Below, piece by piece: positions 9,343-17,021 of a stretch of DNA of 49,790 nucleotides. How positions within the stretch are numbered: the first letter of the stretch is position 1; each line of letters begins with the position of its first letter. Under the pieces are notes generated by a model. It worked only from the letters and a program-made list of their open reading frames with translations. It was not told the DNA's origin and ran no database searches. The position numbers and the translations under genes are program-made. Source of the DNA: CALLPQ01 sp039819545 (GTDB lineage: Bacteria > Pseudomonadota > Alphaproteobacteria > Caulobacterales > Parvularculaceae); the NCBI GenBank assembly GCA_039819545.1, contig JBCBRS010000019.1, forward strand, positions 1 to 49,790, written 5' to 3'.

Positions 9343-10356
9343 ATGAAACTGGCAACCCTTAAAAATGGCACACGCGATGGTGCCCTTTTCGTGGTCTCAC
9401 GCGATCTGTCGCGGTGTGTGTCTGCGGATGCTATTACGCCAACCTTGCAATTGGCACTGGATGATTGGGCCGACTGTGGTCCGCGTCTTACAGACCTTGC
9501 AGCCGATTTGGACAATGGCCGGATTGAGGGAGAGCCTTTTGATCAGGGTGCCTGCGAAAGCCCTCTACCGCGCGCTTATCAGTGGGCGGATGGATCAGCT
9601 TATGTGAACCATGTGGAACTGGTGCGCAAGGCAAGGGGTGCCGAAATGCCAGAGACCTTCTGGACGGATCCGCTTATGTATCAAGGCGGCTCCGACACCT
9701 TTCTTAGCCCTACCGACCCAATTGTGATGCCGCAGGACGAGGGTTTCGGAATTGATATGGAAGGCGAAATTGCGGTGATCCTCGATGATACGCCAATGGG
9801 TGTATCGGCGAGGGCGGCACTCGACCATGTGCGACTGATCATGCTCGTCAATGACGTATCGTTACGCGGATTGATCCCTGGTGAACTTGCGAAAGGGTTC
9901 GGCTTTTTCCAATCAAAGTCCTCCAGTGCCTTTAGTCCGTGTGCGGTCACGCCTGATGAACTGGGCGCACACTGGTCGGAGGGCAAGCTTCATCTGCCAC
10001 TCCATGTGGGGTATAATGGCAAGCCTTTTGGCAAGGCTGACGCCGGGGTCGATATGACCTTCCATTTTGGCCAACTGATTGCGCATGCTGCGCGCACGCG
10101 GGCGCTCAGTGCCGGGACAATCATCGGCTCGGGTACCGTCTCCAACAAGCTTGATGGTGGGCCGGGCAAACCAATCAGCGAGGGCGGGGCGGGGTATTCG
10201 TGTATCGCTGAAATCCGCATGATCGAGACCATTGAGACGGGCAATCCCGCAACCCCTTTCATGCGCTTTGGCGACCGTGTGACCATCGACATGCAGGATG
10301 GGTCAGGCGCGTCCATTTTCGGCACCATTGACCAACGCGTTGAAAAGTTGGCCTAG
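9343..10356 (+). CDS. Fumarylacetoacetate hydrolase family protein
   Basis: Probably hydrolyses fumarylacetoacetate to fumarate and acetoacetate, the last step of tyrosine catabolism. The 337-residue protein carries an N-terminal FAH cap region and the FAH catalytic core. The metal-binding segment reads DMEGEIAVILDD, followed by MLVNDVSLRGLIPGE and the late IIGSGTVSN motif typical of two-domain bacterial FahA-type enzymes. A GGAGGAAG site lies 2 bases before the ATG at 9343. It is the last gene of the hpd operon and is followed directly by a terminator. Confidence 0.88.
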   Translation: MKLATLKNGTRDGALFVVSRDLSRCVSADAITPTLQLALDDWADCGPRLTDLAADLDNGRIEGEPFDQGACESPLPRAYQWADGSAYVNHVELVRKARGAEMPETFWTDPLMYQGGSDTFLSPTDPIVMPQDEGFGIDMEGEIAVILDDTPMGVSARAALDHVRLIMLVNDVSLRGLIPGELAKGFGFFQSKSSSAFSPCAVTPDELGAHWSEGKLHLPLHVGYNGKPFGKADAGVDMTFHFGQLIAHAARTRALSAGTIIGSGTVSNKLDGGPGKPISEGGAGYSCIAEIRMIETIETGNPATPFMRFGDRVTIDMQDGSGASIFGTIDQRVEKLA

Positions 10357-10402
10357 ACTGCGGTTTCTTTTTGTTGAACCAAAAACGCAGTCTGGATTTT
10401 TT
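10355..10402 (+). terminator. Rho-independent terminator after the tyrosine operon
   Basis: AGACTGCG (10355-10362) pairs with CGCAGTCT (10386-10393), starting within the stop codon. A short inner GGTT/AACC pairing sits in the loop and a T6 run lies at 10397-10402. Confidence 0.85.
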
Positions 10403-10768
10403 AGGGTTCGCGCGTTTGAACCAAAGTCGATGGATGGGAACCATCGACGATCACACTTTTTGTGAACCCGCTCTAGATATTTGGCCCCGGGAAAGGTCGC
10501 GCCCTTCTCGGATCGTTGCACGGACACGCCCTATGCTGCCCATGGAGGGCGCCAGTACGGCAAACCGTGACATACCAAGTCGCGTGTTGTTATCAAGCCC
10601 ATTTTCGATTTTTACTATTGGTGCCTCTGCGGGCAAAAGCCGACATTGGAAACTGTGTTGTAAAATGAGGGACCTGTGTAAAGCGGACATTTGCTGCGTT
10701 TTGCCTATCAAGTCGTACTCCGCCCATGGTGAGGACCAGAATAGAGTATATTGCACCGCACAAAATTA
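10403..10768. other. Intergenic region without a recognisable gene
   Basis: No convincing gene. Open frames exist on both strands (a 133-codon plus frame and a 101-codon minus frame), but neither resembles a known protein or has a good ribosome binding site. Two compact hairpins follow the terminator. GTCGATGG (10426-10433) pairs with CCATCGAC (10441-10448), and TCACA (10451-10455) pairs with TGTGA (10461-10465). They may be backup termination signals. The remainder could be decayed coding sequence or upstream control DNA for the nitrate operon. Confidence 0.5.
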
Positions 10769-10800
10769 TTGACAGATCCGTCCGAAGCTGATTAGCATAT

Positions 10801-10845
10801 GAAAATTCAGTGATGAATATTCGTTCGGCGCAGCGTCGCGTCGAA
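10801..10845 (+). promoter_or_regulatory. Tandem hexaloop hairpins: predicted NasT (ANTAR) target RNA
   Basis: Two adjacent hairpins, each with a six-base loop. Hairpin 1 has arms GAAAATTC (10801-10808) and GAATATTC (10815-10822), one A-A mismatch, and loop AGTGAT. Hairpin 2 has arms TTCGGCGC (10824-10831) and GCGTCGAA (10838-10845), one G-U pair, and loop AGCGTC. One base separates them. Both loops have A at position 1 and G at position 4, the established signature of RNA bound by ANTAR-domain antiterminators. The element lies about 135 bases upstream of nrtA, and an ANTAR protein (NasT) is encoded in the same cluster, so it is the likely sensor-controlled antitermination leader of the nitrate operon. 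The structure is read directly; function is inferred. Confidence 0.8.
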
Positions 10846-10847
10846 TT

Positions 10848-10921
10848 GCATGAGCGCTAAATCTAGCGGCAATGCATCCGACCTCTGTTGAATGAGGCAA
10901 TCCAAACCAACCGCTTTTTTT
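10848..10921 (+). terminator. Candidate leader attenuator upstream of nrtA
   Basis: Downstream of the hexaloops lies a third hairpin with arms TGCAT (10847-10851) and ATGCA (10872-10876), with CGCTA/TAGCG nested inside. A T7 run follows at 10915-10921. An alternative pairing of AGCGG (10865-10869) with CCGCT (10911-10915), enclosing CCTC/GAGG, would place a stem right before the T7 run and compete with the third hairpin. This is the arrangement expected of an antitermination switch. The terminator stem is only 5 bp, so it is weaker evidence than the hexaloops. Confidence 0.45.
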
Positions 10922-10979
10922 GCGCGCGCCCTTTGGCCGCTGGCCGGGGTTCGTGCGCCCCGATGTGGAGAACAATGTC

Positions 10980-12455
10980 ATGACCTCGCCAATAAATTTA
11001 ATGATCAAACGTCGGAACCGGGGCGAAAAGCTGTTTCTTTCAGCGATTAGTGCGGTGATGCTTGTTGCTTGCTCGGACGATCAGGCCGAGGCGCCAGAAA
11101 CCGGGACGGCATCCCCTGCGACAGCGTCCACAGACCTATCATCGCAGAATAATATCGCGCTGGAGAAGGACGAACTCACCTTCGGCTTCATCAAGCTCAC
11201 CGACATGGCGCCGCTCGCGGTCGCCTATGAAAAAGGGTATTTTGAGGATGAAGGCCTCTACGTTACCCTCGAACCCCAGGCCAATTGGAAAGTCCTGCTC
11301 GACCGCGTGATCGATGGCGAGCTTGACGGCGCACACATGCTGGCGGGCCAGCCGCTGGGCGCCACGATCGGATTCGGCACCAAGGCTGACGTCATCACAG
11401 CCTTTTCCATGGACCTCAATGGCAACGGCATCACTGTCTCCAATCAGATCTGGGAACAGATGAAACCGAATATTCCAAAACAGCCGGACGGCAAGCCCGT
11501 ACACCCAATCAAAGCAGATTACTTAAAGCCAGTCGTTGAAAAGTTTAGAAGCGAAGGCAAGCCGTTTAAGATGGGCATGGTCTTCCCGGTTTCCACGCAT
11601 AATTATGAACTGCGTTACTGGCTCGCCGCCGGCGGTATTCATCCGGGTTACTACGGAACAACCGACACCAGCGGTCAAATCCAGGCCGACGCGCTTCTTT
11701 CCGTAACGCCGCCGCCGCAAATGCCAGCGACCCTGGAAGCTGGCACGATCTATGGCTATTGCGTCGGCGAGCCCTGGAACCAGCAGGCCGTTTTTAAGGG
11801 CATCGGCGTGCCGGTAATCACGGATTATGAAATCTGGAAAGATAACCCGGAAAAAGTGTTCGGCGTGTCCGCGTCCTGGGCCGAAGACAATCCAAACACG
11901 CACCTGGCCGTCGTAAAAGCGCTTATTCGCGCAGCGATTTGGCTAGATGAGAACGATAACGCCAACCGTCCGGAAGCGGTGGAAATCCTATCGCGATCTG
12001 AATATGTCGGCGCTGATTACGAAGTAATCGCTAATTCGATGACGGGCACGTTTGAATACGAAAAAGGCGACAAGCGCGCCGTGCCTGATTTCAACGTGTT
12101 CTTTCGTTATTTCGCGACATATCCCTATTACTCTGACGCGATCTGGTATCTGACGCAGATGCGCCGTTGGGGTCAAATCACGGAAGCGAAGCCTGACAGC
12201 TGGTACATGGATATTGCGCAAAAAGTCTATCGTCCGGACATCTATATGCAGGCGGCTGAATTGTTGATTGCCGAAGGTAAAGCGAACAAAGCAGACTTTC
12301 CGTTCGGTACGGATGGGTTCAAAGATCCGCAGACAGAATTCATCGACAGCATTACTTATGACGGCAGAAAGCCGAACGAGTATCTCGCACAATTTCCAAT
12401 CGGTTTGAAAGAAAGCGAAGTCGTCACGGACGCCGGAGAAGTTGTAAAACAGTAG
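10980..12455 (+). CDS. nrtA: Nitrate ABC transporter substrate-binding lipoprotein
   Basis: Periplasmic nitrate/nitrite receptor of the NrtA/CmpA family, 491 residues. An upstream in-frame start at 10920 lies in the leader next to the T7 run. The ATG at 10980 has a GGAG site and leads into a lipoprotein signal with basic MIKRRNRGEK, a hydrophobic stretch, and lipobox LVAC before SDDQ. A Thr/Ser/Ala-rich linker follows, then the binding domain with family motifs LTFGFIKLTDMAPLAVAYEKGYFEDEG, GVFPVSTHNYELRYWLA-like and YGYCVGEPWNQQ. It is the first gene of the nitrate operon, behind the hexaloop leader. Its cytoplasmic relative NasS is encoded at the far end of the cluster. Confidence 0.92.
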   Translation: MTSPINLMIKRRNRGEKLFLSAISAVMLVACSDDQAEAPETGTASPATASTDLSSQNNIALEKDELTFGFIKLTDMAPLAVAYEKGYFEDEGLYVTLEPQANWKVLLDRVIDGELDGAHMLAGQPLGATIGFGTKADVITAFSMDLNGNGITVSNQIWEQMKPNIPKQPDGKPVHPIKADYLKPVVEKFRSEGKPFKMGMVFPVSTHNYELRYWLAAGGIHPGYYGTTDTSGQIQADALLSVTPPPQMPATLEAGTIYGYCVGEPWNQQAVFKGIGVPVITDYEIWKDNPEKVFGVSASWAEDNPNTHLAVVKALIRAAIWLDENDNANRPEAVEILSRSEYVGADYEVIANSMTGTFEYEKGDKRAVPDFNVFFRYFATYPYYSDAIWYLTQMRRWGQITEAKPDSWYMDIAQKVYRPDIYMQAAELLIAEGKANKADFPFGTDGFKDPQTEFIDSITYDGRKPNEYLAQFPIGLKESEVVTDAGEVVKQ

Positions 12456-12464
12456 TGAAATGGG

Positions 12465-12494
12465 GCGCGGCGTTCCACACGCGAACAGCCGCGC
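12465..12494 (+). other. Intercistronic hairpin between nrtA and nrtB
   Basis: GCGCGGC (12465-12471) and GCCGCGC (12488-12494) form a perfect 7-bp GC stem just after the nrtA stop, with no T-run. Such hairpins commonly protect the 3' end of binding-protein mRNA so that the receptor is made in excess over the membrane parts. That role is inferred. Confidence 0.55.
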
Positions 12495-12589
12495 TCAATC
12501 ACCCTCTTCAATAAGAATTTCCTAAACCAAGACGGCGCGATCAAGTCATCGACAAATTGGCCGCCGCCTCGTTACGAATGGACGCAAGC

Positions 12590-13735
12590 ATGAGTTCGAC
12601 GCAGATGACATATGACACCGGGGGTGCAAGCGTCGGTTTTGAAGACGACAACGGGGCGCAAGGCATACCCGCCCCAAAAGCGAAACCAGAACCCAGGACA
12701 AAGGAAAATGGCGTTATCGTTTTCCTACAGAAAGTCATGAATGCCTTATCGGTGATTGGGTTAGGGTTTTTGAATCCACTCATTCGCCTCGCCATGGGCG
12801 AAGATCCAAAACGGCAATTTGCTGACCTTTGGCAAATGGTTGGTGTTCCAATTTTAGCGATAGGCATCTTTCTCGCGGCTTGGTCGGCGGGCGCTTCTCA
12901 GGTCAAAACGAGTCTCGGTCAGATCCCCGGCCCCGTCATGGTGTGGGAACAGTTTGGCGCCCTGATGGATGATCATGCGGCTGTTCAAGAAAAGAAGGCA
13001 GCATTTTACGAGCGTCAAGACGCGCGAAACGCGGGATATGTAGCCGCAGGCCAACCGGAAAAGGTTAAGCAGCGAAAGTTTACTGGCAAACCGACTTTTT
13101 TGGACCAGATTGGCACGTCTCTAAAAACGGTCTTTTTCGGCTTTCTCATTGCCACCGCTTTCGCTGTGCCCTTGGGGATTTTCTGTGGCCTTAGTCCTAT
13201 TGTAAATTCAGCAATGAACCCGCTCATACAAATCTTTAAACCAGTTTCTCCGCTGGCCTGGTTGCCAATCGTAACGATGATTGTTTCTGCGGTTTACGTG
13301 AATGCGAGCGATGCAATGCCGAAATCGTTTCTGATTTCCGCAATTACAGTGACGTTATGTTCGCTCTGGCCAACTTTGATCAATACGGCTCTTGGCGTTT
13401 CATCAATCGACAAAGACCTGCTGAATGTATCGAAAGTCTTACAGCTGAAACCGGCAGACAAAATCTTTAAACTCGTTATTCCCTCATCGATGCCCCTCAT
13501 CTTTACGGGGCTCCGCCTTTCGTTAGGCGTCGGTTGGATGGTCCTCATTGCAGCAGAAATGCTGGCGCAAAATCCGGGACTCGGCAAATTCGTCTGGGAT
13601 GAATTCCAAAACGGTTCATCAAGTTCCCTGGCGCGGATCATGGTTGCGGTACTGACCATTGGCGTTATCGGTTTTCTCCTCGACCGGGTCATGTTTACGC
13701 TCCAAGCCATGTTCACGTTTTCAGATAAGCGTTAG
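12590..13735 (+). CDS. nrtB: Nitrate ABC transporter permease
   Basis: Inner-membrane permease of the BPD_transp_1/NrtB family, about 381 residues. A hydrophilic N-terminus (about 60 residues) and a first membrane segment (VGVPILAIGIFLAAW) precede a soluble loop of about 80 residues. The core has TVFFGFLIATAFAVPLGIFCG, AWLPIVTMIVSAVY and the EAA-type coupling loop around ADKIFKLVIPSSMPLIFTGLRLSLG. The start is uncertain. The frame is open from a TTG at 12557, with ATGs at 12578 and 12590 and no clear ribosome binding site for any. It is followed by nrtCD after 11 bases. Confidence 0.9.
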   Translation: MSSTQMTYDTGGASVGFEDDNGAQGIPAPKAKPEPRTKENGVIVFLQKVMNALSVIGLGFLNPLIRLAMGEDPKRQFADLWQMVGVPILAIGIFLAAWSAGASQVKTSLGQIPGPVMVWEQFGALMDDHAAVQEKKAAFYERQDARNAGYVAAGQPEKVKQRKFTGKPTFLDQIGTSLKTVFFGFLIATAFAVPLGIFCGLSPIVNSAMNPLIQIFKPVSPLAWLPIVTMIVSAVYVNASDAMPKSFLISAITVTLCSLWPTLINTALGVSSIDKDLLNVSKVLQLKPADKIFKLVIPSSMPLIFTGLRLSLGVGWMVLIAAEMLAQNPGLGKFVWDEFQNGSSSSLARIMVAVLTIGVIGFLLDRVMFTLQAMFTFSDKR

Positions 13736-13746
13736 GGAGTTTGACG

Positions 13747-15570
13747 ATGAGCTTTCTCACACTCTCCGGCGTTTCGAAGTCGTACGGTTCCGGTTCAAAT
13801 CGGGAGGACGTCCTCGCCGATGTAAATTTATCCATCGAAGAAAATGAGTTCGTTGCCATTCTGGGGTTTTCGGGAAGCGGCAAGACCACGCTCATTTCCT
13901 TGTTGGCGGGACTGATCGAACCCGATAGCGGTGAGCTTTTTTGTGACGGCGAGCCAATCAAATCAGCCGCAGCGGATCGCGGCGTTGTCTTCCAAAACTA
14001 TTCGCTCATGCCGTGGCTTAGCGTTGTCGGCAATATTCGCCTCGCCGTCGACGCAGTTTTTCCTGCCATGGGGAGCAGTCAAAAGAAGGCCCATGTGGAC
14101 CATTATGTGGATATGGTTGGTCTTTCTCATGCGCGTGATCGCAAACCGGCCGAGCTTTCGGGCGGTATGCGCCAGCGGGTGAATGTTGCGCGTGCATTGG
14201 CGACCAAACCTAAAGTCCTATTGATGGATGAGCCTTTCAGCGCGCTTGATGCGTTGACGCGGGCAAATCTGCAGGACGAACTCGAACAAATTTGGGAGCA
14301 GGAAAAGAAAACAGTTGTTCTGATTACCAATGATGTTGACGAGGCTATTCTCCTTGCGGACCGAATTATCCCGCTCAACCCAGGGCCGAACGCGACTCTT
14401 GGTCCCGATTTTCCCGTAAATATCCCGCGCCCGCGTGACCGCCGTGAGATGAATCACAATGAGGAATTTATTCATCTGCGCGGCGCCGTAACGAAATATT
14501 TGATGGATATTGGCGAGATGCGCGCGGGCGGCGATGCGGAAGGAGAACTGCCCAACGTGCAGCCTATCACCGCAACCGAAAAAGGAATTGATGGCGGGAT
14601 CAAAGAGGCGCGTGATCACTATCGTGAAACCAAAAAGAACAATGTTGTTGCGCTGAAGAAGAAACCGTCAATTTATAAGGAGCCGGTTCCCTATCCGCCA
14701 TCGCCGGACGAGCCTGAGATCGATCCGGATCTGCCAAAACCGGTGAAAGACGCCACTGCGGCTCGTTCCCATAATCTTGAAAAATATGTTGAGTTTTTCA
14801 ACGTTACGAAAGTCTATCCAACGCCGAAAGGGCCGCTGACGGTTGTTGACGGGTTCAATCTGAACCTGCGCAAAGGTGAATTTGTTTCGCTTATTGGCCA
14901 TTCCGGCTGCGGGAAATCAACCGTGCTGTCGATGGCTGCTGGCCTTAACCCCATTACCAATGGCGGCATTGTCCTTGATGGCAGAGAGATTGACGGTGCG
15001 GGGCCCGATCGCGGCGTCGTGTTTCAGGCGCCTAGTTTATTTCCGTGGCTGACGGCTTTTGAAAATGTATCGCTCGGCGTGGAGCGCGTTTATCCGCATG
15101 CATCGCGTAAAGACAGACGCCAAATCGTTGAATATTATTTGCATCGGGTTGGCCTCGGCGATTCGATGCATAAGCGGGCCAGTGAACTGTCCAATGGGAT
15201 GCGTCAGCGTGGCGGCATTGCACGTGCTTTTGCATTATCGCCAAAGTTTTTATTGCTCGATGAGCCCTTTGGCATGCTGGATTCTCTGACGCGTTGGGAA
15301 TTGCAAGAAGTGTTGATGGATGTTTGGAAGCGCACGCAGGTCACCGCGATTTGCGTCACCCATGATGTCGATGAGGCTATTCTTGTCGCCGACCGCGTCG
15401 TCATGATGACAAATGGTCCGAATGCGCGTGTGGGCAAGATCATGGACGTAGACTTGCCGAGACCGCGATCGCGCCAGGCGTTGCTCGAACACCCGGACTA
15501 TTACCGATACCGTGAACAGCTTTTGACCTTCCTGGAGGAATATGAAGTTCACGACAAAAGCGCCGCTTAA
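13747..15570 (+). CDS. Fused two-domain nitrate transporter ATPase (NrtC-NrtD type)
   Basis: Powers nitrate import. Two complete ABC ATPase domains lie in one 607-residue chain, joined by a charged linker of about 100 residues (around residues 240-345). Domain 1 has Walker A GFSGSGKTT, signature LSGGMRQR and Walker B LLMDEPFSALD. Domain 2 has GHSGCGKST, LSNGMRQR and LLLDEPFGMLD. The switch histidine is present in domain 2 (VTHDVDEA) but is Asn in domain 1 (ITNDVDEA), suggesting unequal ATPase sites. The ATG at 13747 is preferred over a TTG at 13741 because GGGAG lies 7 bases upstream. In cyanobacteria NrtC and NrtD are separate proteins; here the heterodimer is fused. Confidence 0.92.
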   Translation: MSFLTLSGVSKSYGSGSNREDVLADVNLSIEENEFVAILGFSGSGKTTLISLLAGLIEPDSGELFCDGEPIKSAAADRGVVFQNYSLMPWLSVVGNIRLAVDAVFPAMGSSQKKAHVDHYVDMVGLSHARDRKPAELSGGMRQRVNVARALATKPKVLLMDEPFSALDALTRANLQDELEQIWEQEKKTVVLITNDVDEAILLADRIIPLNPGPNATLGPDFPVNIPRPRDRREMNHNEEFIHLRGAVTKYLMDIGEMRAGGDAEGELPNVQPITATEKGIDGGIKEARDHYRETKKNNVVALKKKPSIYKEPVPYPPSPDEPEIDPDLPKPVKDATAARSHNLEKYVEFFNVTKVYPTPKGPLTVVDGFNLNLRKGEFVSLIGHSGCGKSTVLSMAAGLNPITNGGIVLDGREIDGAGPDRGVVFQAPSLFPWLTAFENVSLGVERVYPHASRKDRRQIVEYYLHRVGLGDSMHKRASELSNGMRQRGGIARAFALSPKFLLLDEPFGMLDSLTRWELQEVLMDVWKRTQVTAICVTHDVDEAILVADRVVMMTNGPNARVGKIMDVDLPRPRSRQALLEHPDYYRYREQLLTFLEEYEVHDKSAA

Positions 15571-15680
15571 TAAGCGACGCTTTCGGGTCAACGGCGACCC
15601 TCATTTGAAACTGCATTGATGCAGACGCAAAGCGTTTCTGTCTTGACGGACAGGTATTTCTACAAATTCAAGAGGGACCA

Positions 15681-16958
15681 ATGCCAAGTAAGAAAATATC
15701 TACTAAGCGTAATTTGAAACTTTCGATCGCTGTCTTATCGGTGTTTATTGCCGGTGGCCCGCAGGCGTTTGCGCAGGAGGGGGCGAAGCCGCCATCAGTG
15801 GTCGATCAAGCCCTGGGCGATGCGAAGATATTGCTTGATGCGCGGTTGCGCTATAGTCACGCTGATTTTGGGACCTTTGCACAGAACGCAAATGGCGTGA
15901 CCTATCGGTTCCGCGCCGGATTTGAAACGGGCGCCGTTGCAAACACAAAATTTCTTATTGATTTTGATCATGTTCGAGCTTTGAACGATGACTTTAACTC
16001 AACACTAAACGGCAATACCCAGTTTCCCGTTGTTGCTGACCCAAATGTGACGGAGTTGAACCGCCTTCAACTGACAAATACGTCACTGGACAGTACAAAA
16101 ATAACGTTGGGCCGTCAGCGGATTATTCACGACGATGCGCGTTTCATTGGGAATGTCGGATGGCGTCAAAACGAGCAGACCTTTGACGCGCTGCGCATTG
16201 AAAATACGAGTATTGAAAACCTGAAGATCGATATTTCCTATGTCGATCAGGTAAATCGAATTTTTGGGGATGATTCACCACAAGGTCGGTTTGAAAGTGA
16301 TAGCTATCTGATAAATGCTAAATACACATTGCCGACCAGTTCACTAAAAGCATCAATTCGAGGCTTTGCTTACCTCTTAGATTTTGAAAACGCCAATATC
16401 CCGGCCGTCGCGGCGCGTCTATCAACACAGACCTATGGATTTGCCGTTTCACTGGCGCAGGGGCCATTGTTCCTGGACGGCGCTTTCGCCAACCAAACGC
16501 CGTTTGGATCGAGCACCCTTTCTTATGACACAAATTACTACACAGCCTCCGGCGGTTTCAAGAAAAACGGATTTATCTTGAAAGGCGGATATGAAGTGTT
16601 GGGGGGTGATGGAGCGTTTGGTTTTGTCACACCGCTGGCAACGGCGCATAAATTTAATGGCTTTGCTGACTTGTTTTTGGGAACACCGGGCGTTGGCCTT
16701 GAAGATATCTATGTTCAAGCTGGGGTCACGAAAAAGAATGTTGGCCCTTTCTCCCTACTGGCCCTCAATGGCTTCTATCACCGTTTCTCTGCGGAAGAAG
16801 GTGATGCAAAGTTTGGTGATGAGATCGATTTCGTTTTCGTCATGAAAACCAAACACAGTAAGCGGCTTAAATATCTCGTAAAATACGCAAACTTCCAGTC
16901 GGATGAATTTGGCCAGGATGTTGAGCGTCTTACGGTCGAAGCGAATTTCACATTCTAA
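15681..16958 (+). CDS. Alginate-export-family outer-membrane porin in the nitrate operon
   Basis: A 425-residue outer-membrane beta-barrel. It has a signal peptide (basic start, hydrophobic SIAVLSVFIAG, cleavage after AFA), alternating beta-strands throughout, and a C-terminal Phe typical of barrels (VEANFTF). The segment LGRQRIIHDDARFIGNVGWRQ matches the alginate-export/porin family. GAGGG lies 4 bases before the ATG. It sits between the nitrate ABC transporter and nirB, so it probably lets nitrate or nitrite cross the outer membrane; that substrate is inferred from position only. The 110-bp gap upstream holds short hairpins but no clear terminator. Confidence 0.8.
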   Translation: MPSKKISTKRNLKLSIAVLSVFIAGGPQAFAQEGAKPPSVVDQALGDAKILLDARLRYSHADFGTFAQNANGVTYRFRAGFETGAVANTKFLIDFDHVRALNDDFNSTLNGNTQFPVVADPNVTELNRLQLTNTSLDSTKITLGRQRIIHDDARFIGNVGWRQNEQTFDALRIENTSIENLKIDISYVDQVNRIFGDDSPQGRFESDSYLINAKYTLPTSSLKASIRGFAYLLDFENANIPAVAARLSTQTYGFAVSLAQGPLFLDGAFANQTPFGSSTLSYDTNYYTASGGFKKNGFILKGGYEVLGGDGAFGFVTPLATAHKFNGFADLFLGTPGVGLEDIYVQAGVTKKNVGPFSLLALNGFYHRFSAEEGDAKFGDEIDFVFVMKTKHSKRLKYLVKYANFQSDEFGQDVERLTVEANFTF

Positions 16959-16964
16959 CGGTCA

Positions 16965-16998
16965 TGACCGGACCGGCATTGTCATGTTGATCCGGTCA
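16965..16998 (+). other. Inverted repeat between porin and nirB
   Basis: TGACCGG (16965-16971) and CCGGTCA (16992-16998) form a 7-bp stem with a 20-nt loop in the 63-bp gap. There is no T-run. It may be a processing or stability element that sets different expression for porin and nitrite reductase. Confidence 0.45.
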
Positions 16999-17021
16999 AG
17001 AGATTTTAGGTAGGAGGCCCA

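Noticed and set aside
10371..10772. Overlapping open frames on both strands between the tyrosine and nitrate operons
   Set aside because: No family resemblance or ribosome binding site; the region is better read as intergenic or decayed DNA.
10700..10800. Search for a sigma54 (-24/-12) promoter upstream of nrtA
   Set aside because: TTGCA near 10751-10755 has no GG at the required upstream spacing.
15638..15653. CTGTC-TTGACG-GACAG hexaloop hairpin upstream of the porin, considered as another NasT site
   Set aside because: The loop lacks A at position 1 and G at position 4 and stands alone rather than in tandem.
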